Assembly: GCF_900230225.1 (NCBI RefSeq)
Contig: NZ_OCNH01000003.1
Coordinates: 310,001-374,000 of the forward strand
Direction: 5' to 3'
Origin: Spirosoma fluviale
GTDB lineage: Bacteria; Bacteroidota; Bacteroidia; Cytophagales; Spirosomataceae
Length of the DNA stretch: 64,000 bases
Shown: one piece after another, positions 55,686-64,000 of the stretch
How positions within the stretch are numbered: position 1 is the first letter of the stretch
How the letters are laid out: each line of letters opens with the position of its first letter
Notes under the pieces: generated by a model
What the model was told of the DNA's origin: nothing
Seen by the model: the letters and a program-made list of their open reading frames with translations, nothing else
Database searches by the model: none
Translations under genes and position numbers: made by a program

Positions 55686-56699
55686 ATGAAAATTCAGGTA
55701 TCAAAGGAATTGCTTCTCACCTATTTTGCCGGACGGGCTACCGCTCTGCAAAAACAGGCTATTGATGAGTGGGCAAAAGACGAAGATAGCCGCGAGCTGT
55801 TTTACATGCATCTGGCTGCGTGGGAACGTCAGAATCCGCAGTTTATAGCCGATGATCGGAATGCGTTGGAACGCCACCAGCAACGCATGCAGAACGGCGT
55901 GACCCGAGAGTACATTACCCCAACCGTTGTGGAAGAAGAACCCGCTGCACGCTTGCTACATCCTGGCTGGCTTCGCTGGATGATCGCAGCGTCCATTGCT
56001 ACTATTCTTCTATTAAGTGGCTTGTTCTTTAACGATTACGCACTTTACCGTACCTACCACACCAATTTTGGACAAACCCGACTGATCAAACTGCCTGACG
56101 GTAGTCGGGTTACGTTAAACGCCAATTCTACACTACGGGTACCCCGGTTCGGATTTGGTACGAAAAGCCGTAAAGTCAGCTTGGTGGGCGAGGCCGATTT
56201 TTCGATCCGGCATTTGCCTGACCATCAGCGCTTTATTGTTGCCACGGACAAGGACTTCGAGATCGTAGTGTTAGGCACCGAGTTTATGGTGAGCACACGG
56301 GAAAGGACAAAGAAAGTGGTGCTCAATACAGGCCGGGTTCAATTAGTCTATAAGGAAGGCAAAGCCAGCAAACAATTAACCATGAAGCCAGGGAATCTGG
56401 TGACGTTCGACACGAAAGGGCGCGTTCGGTTAAAGCACACATCCCATCCGGAAACGTTTACGTCCTGGAAAGAACACAGGTTTGTCTTTGATCGAACAAC
56501 CCTGGAGGAAATTGGAAACCTCTTCGAAGAAAATTACGGACTAGAGCTTCAAATAACGGACAAAGCATTAGCTCACTGGACTATTTCCGGTGCTTTCAGG
56601 GCTTACACAGCCGAAGAGCTCATGGAAACGTTAGCAACCGCATCCAATCTGACTTATACGGTACAGGGTAAGACGATCATTGTATCCCAGAGCCATTAA
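55686..56699 (+). CDS. FecR-family anti-sigma factor
   Basis: 337 residues. A cytoplasmic sigma-binding segment (about 1-90), one TM (about 95-115), the FecR periplasmic domain (about 125-225; RLIKLPDGSRVTLNANS) and a C-terminal DUF4974 domain (about 266-333, TLEEIGNLFEENYGLEL and FRAYTAEELMETL). The last is the interaction partner of STN domains. 21 bp upstream of susC. Confidence 0.93.
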   Translation: MKIQVSKELLLTYFAGRATALQKQAIDEWAKDEDSRELFYMHLAAWERQNPQFIADDRNALERHQQRMQNGVTREYITPTVVEEEPAARLLHPGWLRWMIAASIATILLLSGLFFNDYALYRTYHTNFGQTRLIKLPDGSRVTLNANSTLRVPRFGFGTKSRKVSLVGEADFSIRHLPDHQRFIVATDKDFEIVVLGTEFMVSTRERTKKVVLNTGRVQLVYKEGKASKQLTMKPGNLVTFDTKGRVRLKHTSHPETFTSWKEHRFVFDRTTLEEIGNLFEENYGLELQITDKALAHWTISGAFRAYTAEELMETLATASNLTYTVQGKTIIVSQSH

Positions 56700-56720
56700 C
56701 TAAGAACCCCTTAACTACAT

Positions 56721-59700
56721 ATGAAAAAACTACTACATAGACTGCTTCTTATGGGAGCAGTACTGGGAGGAGTACACCCTGGCTTTTCTCAAGTGTTAGC
56801 CAGAGCCCAGCAAACCCAGCAGAGAGATACTCGCACCAAAGCAGATCCGCAGCAATTAAAAGATGTGCTGAAGAAATTACAGGAGCATTATGCGACCGAC
56901 ATCCTGTTCTTCGACCGAAATGTAGAAGGACTTGTTGTGGCGGCCAATGTGGTCAATTTCAATGCAAACATTGAGCAAAACCTCAGTGCCGTTCTGAAGC
57001 CGCTTGGACTGCGGTTCAAAAAAGTAAAAAATGGTGGGTATGTAGTCGTTGCGAAAGAGTCTGCCGAACGAGCAGAAGCAAGCGTCAACCAAACGCTTAC
57101 CTCCCGGATGGACACGCCGGATATACCAGATAAACTACAGAATGACGCCGATTTTCGGGAATCGTCTTTAGCGCTGCCAAGCAGACTTCCTGCCGAAAAT
57201 AAAGCATTGGATATCACCATTCAGGGGGTGGTCTCCGACGAAAAGGGCGAAGTCCTGCCGGGGGTAAGCATCATTATCAAGGGGTCTCAGAAAGGAACTA
57301 CTACCGATGCCGGCGGCAAGTTTAAACTGGATATACCGACTGCGTCTTCCGTGCTGATATTCAGTTATGTTGGTTATATGCCCCAGGAGGTAAGCGTTGG
57401 CAACCTCACTACGCTCAACGTAACCCTGAAGGCAGACGATAAGACCCTTGACGAGATTGTGGTGGTTGGTTATGGATCAGTTAAAAAGAAAGATTTAACA
57501 GGGGCAGTAGGTACGATCGATAGTAAAGAAATAAAGGAAATGTCGGTAACCCGAATCGATCAGGCATTACTTGGAAAAGTGGCAGGCGTTCAGGTCAAAC
57601 CTGTCAGTGGAGAACCCGGTGCCCCGCCACAAATCCGAATCAGAGGCATCGGCAGTATTTCTGCCGGAGCTGGTCCTCTCTATGTTGTGGATGGTTTTCC
57701 AACGCAGACCATAGAAACGCTGAATCCGAATGATATTGAAAGTATGGACATTTTGAAAGATGCTTCCGCCACCGCTATCTATGGATCCAGAGGGTCGAAT
57801 GGTGTTATTATTATCAACACAAAGCGTGGAAAATCGGGCAAAGCCAACATTACATTCGATACGTATTATGGCTTGCAGAAGGTCTCGAAAGTACCCAAAT
57901 TCATGAACGCCCGAGAACAGGCTCAGTATTTTTACGATGGTGTCAGAAACCGAAATATCGATGCAGGCAATAATGTAACGGGACCTGGCAATACCTGGAA
58001 TTTTAAGGTGCCGCAGTTGATACTGGATGTTTTGGAAGGACGTAACACGACAGACGTTGAACCACTTGACGAAGTACTGCGTGTTGCACCCCAGCAGCAA
58101 TATCAGCTTTCTGCAACGGGCGGTAGTGAAAATGTAAAATACGCCATTAGTGGTGAGTATTTTAACCAGGACGGATTAATCGTCAATAGTAACTTCAAAC
58201 GGTATTCGTTACGAATTAATCTGGATGCCAAGTTATCCAGCCGGTTAGCCCTGCGGGTAAATTTCAATCCGTCGTTTATCGATAAAGGGAATGTGAATTC
58301 GAGTGGCGTAACGGTCGGTGCCGGTGATTTCAGCGTCATGGGTGCTGCAACGTCAGTCAATCCATTTTACCCAATCTATGACGATAAAGGCGACTATTTC
58401 TGGTACAACGGGCTCGATGCCGTTGGCAACTTTAATAACCCGGCAGCGCTGGCTAGAGAGGTAAAGGACAAACAACGACGAATTGGTCTGTTAGGAAACG
58501 TCAATGCCGAATACACTATTCTGGATGGCCTGAAATTCAATGTCCTGCTGGGGGCTACGCTGTTTAGCAGCAAAGGGTCCCGGTTTGTACCGCAACTCCC
58601 GGCCTTTTTCAATGAACCGGCTTCCGGAACCGACAATGTAGCTGCGTCTTATAACTGGCTGACCGAGTATACCCTGAATTATACGAAAAGCTTTGGCAAT
58701 CATAACCTCACCGGATTAGCGGGTTTTACAGCACAGCAGGAAACGGGAGAGTCCAATTCTTTAACCAGTAATAGATACCCGAACAATCTGGTTCCTACGC
58801 TAAGCGCAGTTAGCGGGATCATTACCAACGGTACGTCTGAGCAGTACCAGTGGTCGTTGGTCTCGTATCTGGCGCGGGTCAACTACAATTACAACAGCAA
58901 ATATTACCTCACCGCATCGGTCCGTACAGATGGATCGTCCCGGTTTGGCAGCGATAACAAATACGGGATTTTCCCTTCGGCCGCTGTGGCCTGGCGTATT
59001 TCGGATGAAAATTTCCTGCGTAGTATTCGTTCGATCAGTGAGCTGAAATTCAGAGCTAGCTATGGCGAAACGGGGAATAACAACATTGGCAATTTTGAAC
59101 AGTTTGCTACGATCAATTATCAGAAATACCCACTGGGCGAAGTGCCAACAGCCGGGTTTGTGCAAGGGCGATTAGCTAACCCGCTCTTAACATGGGAAAC
59201 CCAGCAGCAGCTGAATACGGGTATCGATGCCGCTTTTTTCAACAGTCGGCTTAGATTCAATGTCGATTACTTTATATCCCGAAACACGAATCTGCTCTTA
59301 AATGTCAATACCCCAGGTATCACGGGGTTCAGTACGGCCCTGAAAAATATTGGCGAGGTACAAAATACCGGCTGGGAGTTTTCGGTAGGTACGGTAAACA
59401 CAACAAACCGATTCAAATGGACAACCGACTTCAATATTTCTACCTTCAAGAACAAAGTAACCAAGCTTGGCCCAAGCGGTGATCCTATTATTTCCGGCGG
59501 TAATATCACGATGATCGGCCAGCCCATTGGTATGTTTTACGGCTGGCTAACCGATGGCGTTTTCTTAAATCAGGCGGATGTTGATAGGGGACCTGTTTTC
59601 AGTCCGGGAACCGGTTCACGCTCCCGGCCCGGCGATCTTCGTTTTGTTGATGTGAGCGGTGCCAACGGGAAGCCTGACGGCGTTATCAATAGTTTTGATA

Positions 59701-60230
59701 AAACGATTATGGGGTCGCCCTATCCAGAGTTTTACTACGGGATGACTAACCGGTTTGCCTATAAAAACCTGAGTTTGAGTGTCAGTCTTCAGGGGGTTAA
59801 TGGTAACCAGCTGCTCAGCATCGCCCGGCGATCAACCTATGCGACCCGGTCCCGCTTCCGGAACGCAGCCTCGCAGAATAACTACTGGCGGTCAGAGCAG
59901 GAGCCCGGCGACGGCAATACACCTCGGCCTAACGATGCGCCAACGGGTAACGTACGGGGTGAGTACAGCCAAAGGTGGCTCGATACCGGCACTTATCTGC
60001 GTATTAACAACATATCGCTGGGTTACTCCATACCCGATGCTATTGCGCAGAAGGTAAAATTAGGATCGCTTCGCATTTATCTGAATGCCAACAATCCGTT
60101 CATTTTCACTAAAAATCTGGGCTTCAACCCAGATGTAAGTAACGGCGATAATCCATTGACGCCCGGGATGGACATGAATGATTATCCATTGCCGAAAAGT
60201 TTGATCCTCGGTTTAAGTGTCGGTTTTTAA
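56721..60230 (+). CDS. susC: SusC/RagA-type TonB-linked outer-membrane transporter with STN domain
   Basis: 1169 residues. Signal peptide (about 1-30), STN signalling domain (about 45-112), a CarboxypepD_reg-like domain (about 168-255, ITIQGVVSDEKGEVLPGVSI), the TonB box region with VVVGYG (the classical SusC motif), a plug (about 255-370; RIRGIGSISAGAGPLYVVDG) and the barrel. It imports a glycan or other large ligand and signals through FecR. SusD follows 35 bp later. The ligand is unknown; the downstream protein might point to it. Confidence 0.95.
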   Translation: MKKLLHRLLLMGAVLGGVHPGFSQVLARAQQTQQRDTRTKADPQQLKDVLKKLQEHYATDILFFDRNVEGLVVAANVVNFNANIEQNLSAVLKPLGLRFKKVKNGGYVVVAKESAERAEASVNQTLTSRMDTPDIPDKLQNDADFRESSLALPSRLPAENKALDITIQGVVSDEKGEVLPGVSIIIKGSQKGTTTDAGGKFKLDIPTASSVLIFSYVGYMPQEVSVGNLTTLNVTLKADDKTLDEIVVVGYGSVKKKDLTGAVGTIDSKEIKEMSVTRIDQALLGKVAGVQVKPVSGEPGAPPQIRIRGIGSISAGAGPLYVVDGFPTQTIETLNPNDIESMDILKDASATAIYGSRGSNGVIIINTKRGKSGKANITFDTYYGLQKVSKVPKFMNAREQAQYFYDGVRNRNIDAGNNVTGPGNTWNFKVPQLILDVLEGRNTTDVEPLDEVLRVAPQQQYQLSATGGSENVKYAISGEYFNQDGLIVNSNFKRYSLRINLDAKLSSRLALRVNFNPSFIDKGNVNSSGVTVGAGDFSVMGAATSVNPFYPIYDDKGDYFWYNGLDAVGNFNNPAALAREVKDKQRRIGLLGNVNAEYTILDGLKFNVLLGATLFSSKGSRFVPQLPAFFNEPASGTDNVAASYNWLTEYTLNYTKSFGNHNLTGLAGFTAQQETGESNSLTSNRYPNNLVPTLSAVSGIITNGTSEQYQWSLVSYLARVNYNYNSKYYLTASVRTDGSSRFGSDNKYGIFPSAAVAWRISDENFLRSIRSISELKFRASYGETGNNNIGNFEQFATINYQKYPLGEVPTAGFVQGRLANPLLTWETQQQLNTGIDAAFFNSRLRFNVDYFISRNTNLLLNVNTPGITGFSTALKNIGEVQNTGWEFSVGTVNTTNRFKWTTDFNISTFKNKVTKLGPSGDPIISGGNITMIGQPIGMFYGWLTDGVFLNQADVDRGPVFSPGTGSRSRPGDLRFVDVSGANGKPDGVINSFDKTIMGSPYPEFYYGMTNRFAYKNLSLSVSLQGVNGNQLLSIARRSTYATRSRFRNAASQNNYWRSEQEPGDGNTPRPNDAPTGNVRGEYSQRWLDTGTYLRINNISLGYSIPDAIAQKVKLGSLRIYLNANNPFIFTKNLGFNPDVSNGDNPLTPGMDMNDYPLPKSLILGLSVGF

Positions 60231-60265
60231 CGAGCATTCTCACTATATATAACGAGACAAGAATT

Positions 60266-61735
60266 ATGAAAGGTATTTCCCGTGCATTAGGACTAGCCTT
60301 CCTGTTGCTGTCGTCCTGTAACAAGAATTTTATTGAGCTTACACCTGTATCGACCGTTAGTGTTGATGTCCTGTACAAAACGGATAAAGACTTCCAAGAC
60401 GCGGTGGTTGGTGTATACAACGGTTTTCGGATACCGTATCAGAACATGTGGCAATTCGGCGATCTACGGGGGGACGATACGAAGCACGACCTGGCCAATG
60501 GCCTAGAATCAATCCGGGTCGATAACTTCCTCACCGATTACAATGATAATATTTTGCTGACAAGCTGGCGTGGCTATTATAGCGTGATAACGAATGCGAA
60601 CGCTATAATAGCCAAAATTGCGACTGCCGATCCAACGGTTGTGAAAAATAAGGACCGCCATATTGGAGAAACCAAGTTTCTGCGTGCCCTGGCTTACTTT
60701 AACCTGGTTCGGATTTTTGGCGACTTACCCATGATAACTACGCCCATTACGCTGGAGGAGGCCTACAAGACCGGACGTGAAAAGGTGGATAAAATTTATG
60801 ATGAAGTCATTATCAAAGACTTGCTGGATGCCGAAACAAAATTGCCCGTAAAATACACCGGGGCCGATGTTGGAAGAGCAACCAGAGGAGCGGCCAAGGC
60901 GCTACTGGGAAAGGTCTATCTGACCCGGAAAGATTTTGTGAAAGCCGAAGAAAAACTGCGTGATGTAACGACCCTTGGGTATGCGCTGGTAAAGAACTAC
61001 AATGACTTATTCGATTATACGAAAGACGAGCATCATAGCGAATACGTATTTGATATTGAGTACATATCGGGTGGAATCGGCCTTGGGAGCACCTTCACCA
61101 ATACGTTTACCCTGGAGTTCCAGTCTGGCGGCAGGGCACTTGTGGATGAGCTATCCCGTATTTATGGTATTCTGCCCGGTGCTACGGCCGCTAGTGGCGG
61201 TAACCCGACGACGTCGATATTTCAGGCTTTTGATCCAAAAGATCTGCGGAAAGACATTAGCGTTGCTACCGGGGTCATCGGGGCCGACGGGAAATTTGTT
61301 GGCTTGTCAACAACAGGGGTCACGTCCTTCTCGAAAAAGTACATGGCTCCGCTGAAGGCCAACAACGATAGTCCGGCCAATTGGAAAGTAATTCGTTACG
61401 CGGATGTATTGCTGATGCTGGCCGAAGCGATGAACGAAAATGGAAAAACTACCGAAGCGCTCACATATCTGAATCAGGTTCGCCAGCGCGCCGGGGTAAC
61501 GGCCTATAGTGGATTGACGAAAGATGATTTTCGTGAGAAAGTATATCTGGAACGACGACTGGAGCTTTTTCTGGAGGGCCATCGCTGGTTCGACCTCGTT
61601 AGAACGGGAAGGGCCTTATCTGTCATGGCTCCTTTTGGCATGAAACCCTACATGACGGTTTTCCCGCTTCCGCTAACCGAGTTGGAAATTATTCGTAATC
61701 CCAGCGTTTTTGCTCAGAATCCGGGTTACGAATAG
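60266..61735 (+). CDS. susD: RagB/SusD-family substrate-binding lipoprotein
   Basis: 489 residues. Lipobox LLSSC (Cys18), surface-exposed lid partner of SusC. NFIELTPVSTVSVDVLY at the N-terminus, FLRALAYFNLVRIFGDLP (TPR-like helix) and RRLELFLEGHRWFDLVRTG near the C-terminus are hallmarks of the family. Length is typical (450-600). Confidence 0.95.
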   Translation: MKGISRALGLAFLLLSSCNKNFIELTPVSTVSVDVLYKTDKDFQDAVVGVYNGFRIPYQNMWQFGDLRGDDTKHDLANGLESIRVDNFLTDYNDNILLTSWRGYYSVITNANAIIAKIATADPTVVKNKDRHIGETKFLRALAYFNLVRIFGDLPMITTPITLEEAYKTGREKVDKIYDEVIIKDLLDAETKLPVKYTGADVGRATRGAAKALLGKVYLTRKDFVKAEEKLRDVTTLGYALVKNYNDLFDYTKDEHHSEYVFDIEYISGGIGLGSTFTNTFTLEFQSGGRALVDELSRIYGILPGATAASGGNPTTSIFQAFDPKDLRKDISVATGVIGADGKFVGLSTTGVTSFSKKYMAPLKANNDSPANWKVIRYADVLLMLAEAMNENGKTTEALTYLNQVRQRAGVTAYSGLTKDDFREKVYLERRLELFLEGHRWFDLVRTGRALSVMAPFGMKPYMTVFPLPLTELEIIRNPSVFAQNPGYE

Positions 61736-61798
61736 ATGTATTTTTTTCAACAGCGGGAGTAAAGCAGGCTCGAACGTACTTTTCAGACAGTTTCCATT

Positions 61799-64000
61799 AT
61801 GCAACAGGATATCAATCGGGAGAACCAAACCGTTAATCGACGACATTTCTTAAAACTGGCTGGAATCACTACGCTGGGGGCCAACTTTGGTACTTTCCCC
61901 CCTGTAACGGCACAGGCTGTTTCCGTCGTACTGGATCCCGGCGATTCCATCGCTGGTTTGCCTTCAGTGCAATGGGCTGTAAACGAACTGGAAACCGCCC
62001 TAAGCGCTAGAGGCATTGCCGTGGATCGACGGGAACAACTCGCACAGACAGCGGCTGGAAATCTGTGCATTGTCGTGTCTGGTTCCGGTTCATCACTGGC
62101 CGGGAAGCTTCTTAAGAATGCAGGAGCGTCAATCCCGGCAAAGCCGGAAGCACTGGGCCTTGTACCGGGTCAGGTAGCCGGGAGGCAAGTGTTGCTCGCC
62201 AGTGGCTTTGATGAACGTGGTTTGGTCTATGCTGTACTTGAACTGGCCGATCAGGTACACTATGACGCCAGGCCACTCCCGGCGCTAACCAGCCGGAAGG
62301 CGCTTATTGAACAACCGGCCAATGAAATACGTAGCCTTACCCGGCTCTTTGTCAGTGAAGTAGAAGATAAAAAGTGGTATAATGACCGGGCTATGTGGCC
62401 TGCGTACCTTTCTATGCTGGCCACCCAGCGCTTCAATCGGTTTAACCTGAGTTTAGGAATTGGCTACGACTTTCTGCGAAACGTCACGGATGCTTACTTC
62501 CTGTTCTCGTACCCATTTCTGCTTACGGTGCCTGGATATAACGTCAGGGTGCCGGAGTTGCCGGATGCCGAGCGGGATCAGAATCTGGCCATGCTGAAAT
62601 TTATCAGTGAACAAACGGTGGCGCGGGGTTTGACCTTTCAACTGGGTTTATGGATGCATGGGTATGAGTGGCTTGATAGTCCGAATCCAAATTATACGAT
62701 TACCGGCTTAACCCGCGAAAATCATGGACCCTATTGTCGCGATGCCGTGCGTACTCTTTTGCAGGCCTGCCCGGCCATTAGTGGGGTGACATTTCGTGTT
62801 CACGGCGAGAGTGGTGTCAATGAAGGGAGTTACAAGTTCTGGCAGACCGTATTTGAGGGGGTAGCTACGTGTGGCCGGAAGGTCGAAATCGACATGCATT
62901 CGAAAGGGATGGATCAGACAATGATCGATTCGGCCGTCAAAACAGGTCTGCCTATTGTGATTTCGCCTAAGTACTGGGCGGAGCACCTGGGAATGCCTTA
63001 CCATCAGGCCGATATCCGCGCTTTGGAAGTGCCGGACCCGAAGAAAAAGACATCGACACTCATGAATCTAAGTGAAGGTTCGCGTAGTTTCATGCGGTAT
63101 GGGTATGGCGATCTGTTAAAAGATAAACGTCCGTATCGGGTCCTGCACCGCGTATGGCCTGGAACGCAACGGCTGCTGTTATGGGGCGATCCCGTTACGC
63201 AGGCCGCTCACGCACGGGCGTTTAGTTTCAGCGGCAGCGCAGGGGGCGAACTGATGGAGCCACTCTCATTCAAGGGGCGACGGGGAACGGGTATTGCCGG
63301 TGGACGATGCGCCTACGCCGATACTACGTTAGAGCCTCGCTGGGATTGGGAAAAGTACCAGTATACCCTGCGGTTATTCGGACGGCTGCTCTATAATCCC
63401 GACGCCAAACCCGAAATCTGGAATCGTTATCTACAGAAGCAGTTCGGTGCCAGTGCCGCATCGGTGGAACAGGCGCTTGCCAATGCCACCCGAATCCTGC
63501 CCATCGTGTTGACCTCGCACGGAGCGTCGGCCGGAAATAACACGTACTGGCCTGAACTGTACACCAACCAGCCGATCGTCGATCCAGCCATTAATGATAA
63601 CCTAACCCATCTGTACGATACGCCATCCCCTAAAGTCTTCGGTAATGTCAGTCCGCTCGATCCGCAGTTGTTTTTATCCATCAACGAATACACCCGGGAG
63701 CTGTTGACCGGCAAATCTACCGGTAAATACACGCCTGTCGAAACGGCGCAGTGGCTGGAAGATTATGCCGCCGAAGCGGCTAAACACCTGGCACTGGCTG
63801 AAACAAAGACCAGCGATAGAAATAGCCCTGCCTACAGGCGTCTGGCCATTGATGTTGCCATGCAAATCGGGCTGGGCCGATTCTTTGCCACTAAATTTCG
63901 GACCGGAGTGCTGTATGCCATCTTTGACCAGACGGGCGACCGTACGGCACTGGAGGAGGCACTCAAAACGTATCGCAAAGCGCGGGGCTACTGGGCTGAT
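61799..64000 (+). CDS. Large Tat-exported protein, probable glycan-active, cut by window edge
   Basis: About 734 residues are visible with no stop before the right edge. Start ATG at 61799; NRRHFLKLAGITTLGA is a twin-arginine signal. The next part (VLDPGDSIAGLPSVQWAVNE, then ELETALSARGI and GFDERGLVYAVLELADQV) resembles the N-terminal domain found in alpha-glucuronidase-type and related glycoside hydrolases (GH67N-like), and the central region (FRVHGESGVNEGSYKFW, EIDMHSKGMDQTM) may be a TIM-barrel. I cannot name the family with certainty. Encoded 63 bp after susD, so it likely acts on the imported ligand. Confidence 0.55.
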   Translation, partial: MQQDINRENQTVNRRHFLKLAGITTLGANFGTFPPVTAQAVSVVLDPGDSIAGLPSVQWAVNELETALSARGIAVDRREQLAQTAAGNLCIVVSGSGSSLAGKLLKNAGASIPAKPEALGLVPGQVAGRQVLLASGFDERGLVYAVLELADQVHYDARPLPALTSRKALIEQPANEIRSLTRLFVSEVEDKKWYNDRAMWPAYLSMLATQRFNRFNLSLGIGYDFLRNVTDAYFLFSYPFLLTVPGYNVRVPELPDAERDQNLAMLKFISEQTVARGLTFQLGLWMHGYEWLDSPNPNYTITGLTRENHGPYCRDAVRTLLQACPAISGVTFRVHGESGVNEGSYKFWQTVFEGVATCGRKVEIDMHSKGMDQTMIDSAVKTGLPIVISPKYWAEHLGMPYHQADIRALEVPDPKKKTSTLMNLSEGSRSFMRYGYGDLLKDKRPYRVLHRVWPGTQRLLLWGDPVTQAAHARAFSFSGSAGGELMEPLSFKGRRGTGIAGGRCAYADTTLEPRWDWEKYQYTLRLFGRLLYNPDAKPEIWNRYLQKQFGASAASVEQALANATRILPIVLTSHGASAGNNTYWPELYTNQPIVDPAINDNLTHLYDTPSPKVFGNVSPLDPQLFLSINEYTRELLTGKSTGKYTPVETAQWLEDYAAEAAKHLALAETKTSDRNSPAYRRLAIDVAMQIGLGRFFATKFRTGVLYAIFDQTGDRTALEEALKTYRKARGYWAD

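Overview
The window reads as a chromosomal segment of a Bacteroidota bacterium, most like the Cytophagales/Spirosoma group. Pointers are a SusC/SusD pair driven by an ECF sigma factor and FecR, a hybrid two-component sensor with an AraC output, LytS/LytTR systems, FtsX-type ABC permeases, a Reg_prop propeller, a ScyD-like propeller, DUF418 and CPBP membrane proteins, and candidate TAnnTTTG promoters. This placement is inferred from gene families; no rRNA or tRNA is visible.

Layout. 0-5.4 kb: the N-terminus of a WYL-type regulator (cut by the left edge), an erythromycin-esterase-like protein, a frameshifted PAS histidine kinase and a SnoaL-like lipoprotein. 6-14.6 kb: an RND efflux operon (small exported protein, adaptor, pump, outer-membrane factor), a CorC/HlyC protein and a decayed AI-2E transporter. 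15-17.4 kb: a receiver-domain remnant, SnoaL, DoxX-like and CPBP proteins. 17.8-22.9 kb: an unusual two-gene cassette, a papain-like protease fused to a five-bladed tachylectin-type propeller, then a protein with nine CxxC...C...H repeats. 23-27.3 kb: a four-PAS kinase broken by a deletion, stand-alone CcmC and CcmD, and a DUF983 protein. 27.5-29.7 kb: an AT-rich island with a Reg_prop lipoprotein, a YceI gene with a stop codon and a Reg_prop remnant. 30.4-32.8 kb: an FtsX-type permease. 33.4-46.4 kb: a minus-strand block (ScyD-like, broken agmatine deiminase, CPBP, GNAT fragment, di-heme peroxidase with two duplicated small proteins, AraC regulator, DUF418, hybrid sensor, a nonsense-bearing small protein, a frameshifted cupin). 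47-54 kb: two LytS-type kinases, one LytTR regulator, a serine hydrolase and a flavin monooxygenase. 54.9-64 kb: an ECF sigma/FecR/SusC/SusD operon followed by a large Tat-exported protein cut by the right edge.

Two signals stand out. First, a family of about a dozen intergenic repeats (core about 65-75 bp, up to about 190 bp with inverted terminal arms), all in the same orientation, lies at boundaries between one- or few-gene modules and never inside an operon. The core can fold into an imperfect hairpin with compensatory changes and unpaired bases on one arm, recalling either a MITE or a folded recombination site. Second, the window carries at least nine damaged genes (internal deletions, frameshifts, in-frame stops), an unusually high load for 64 kb.
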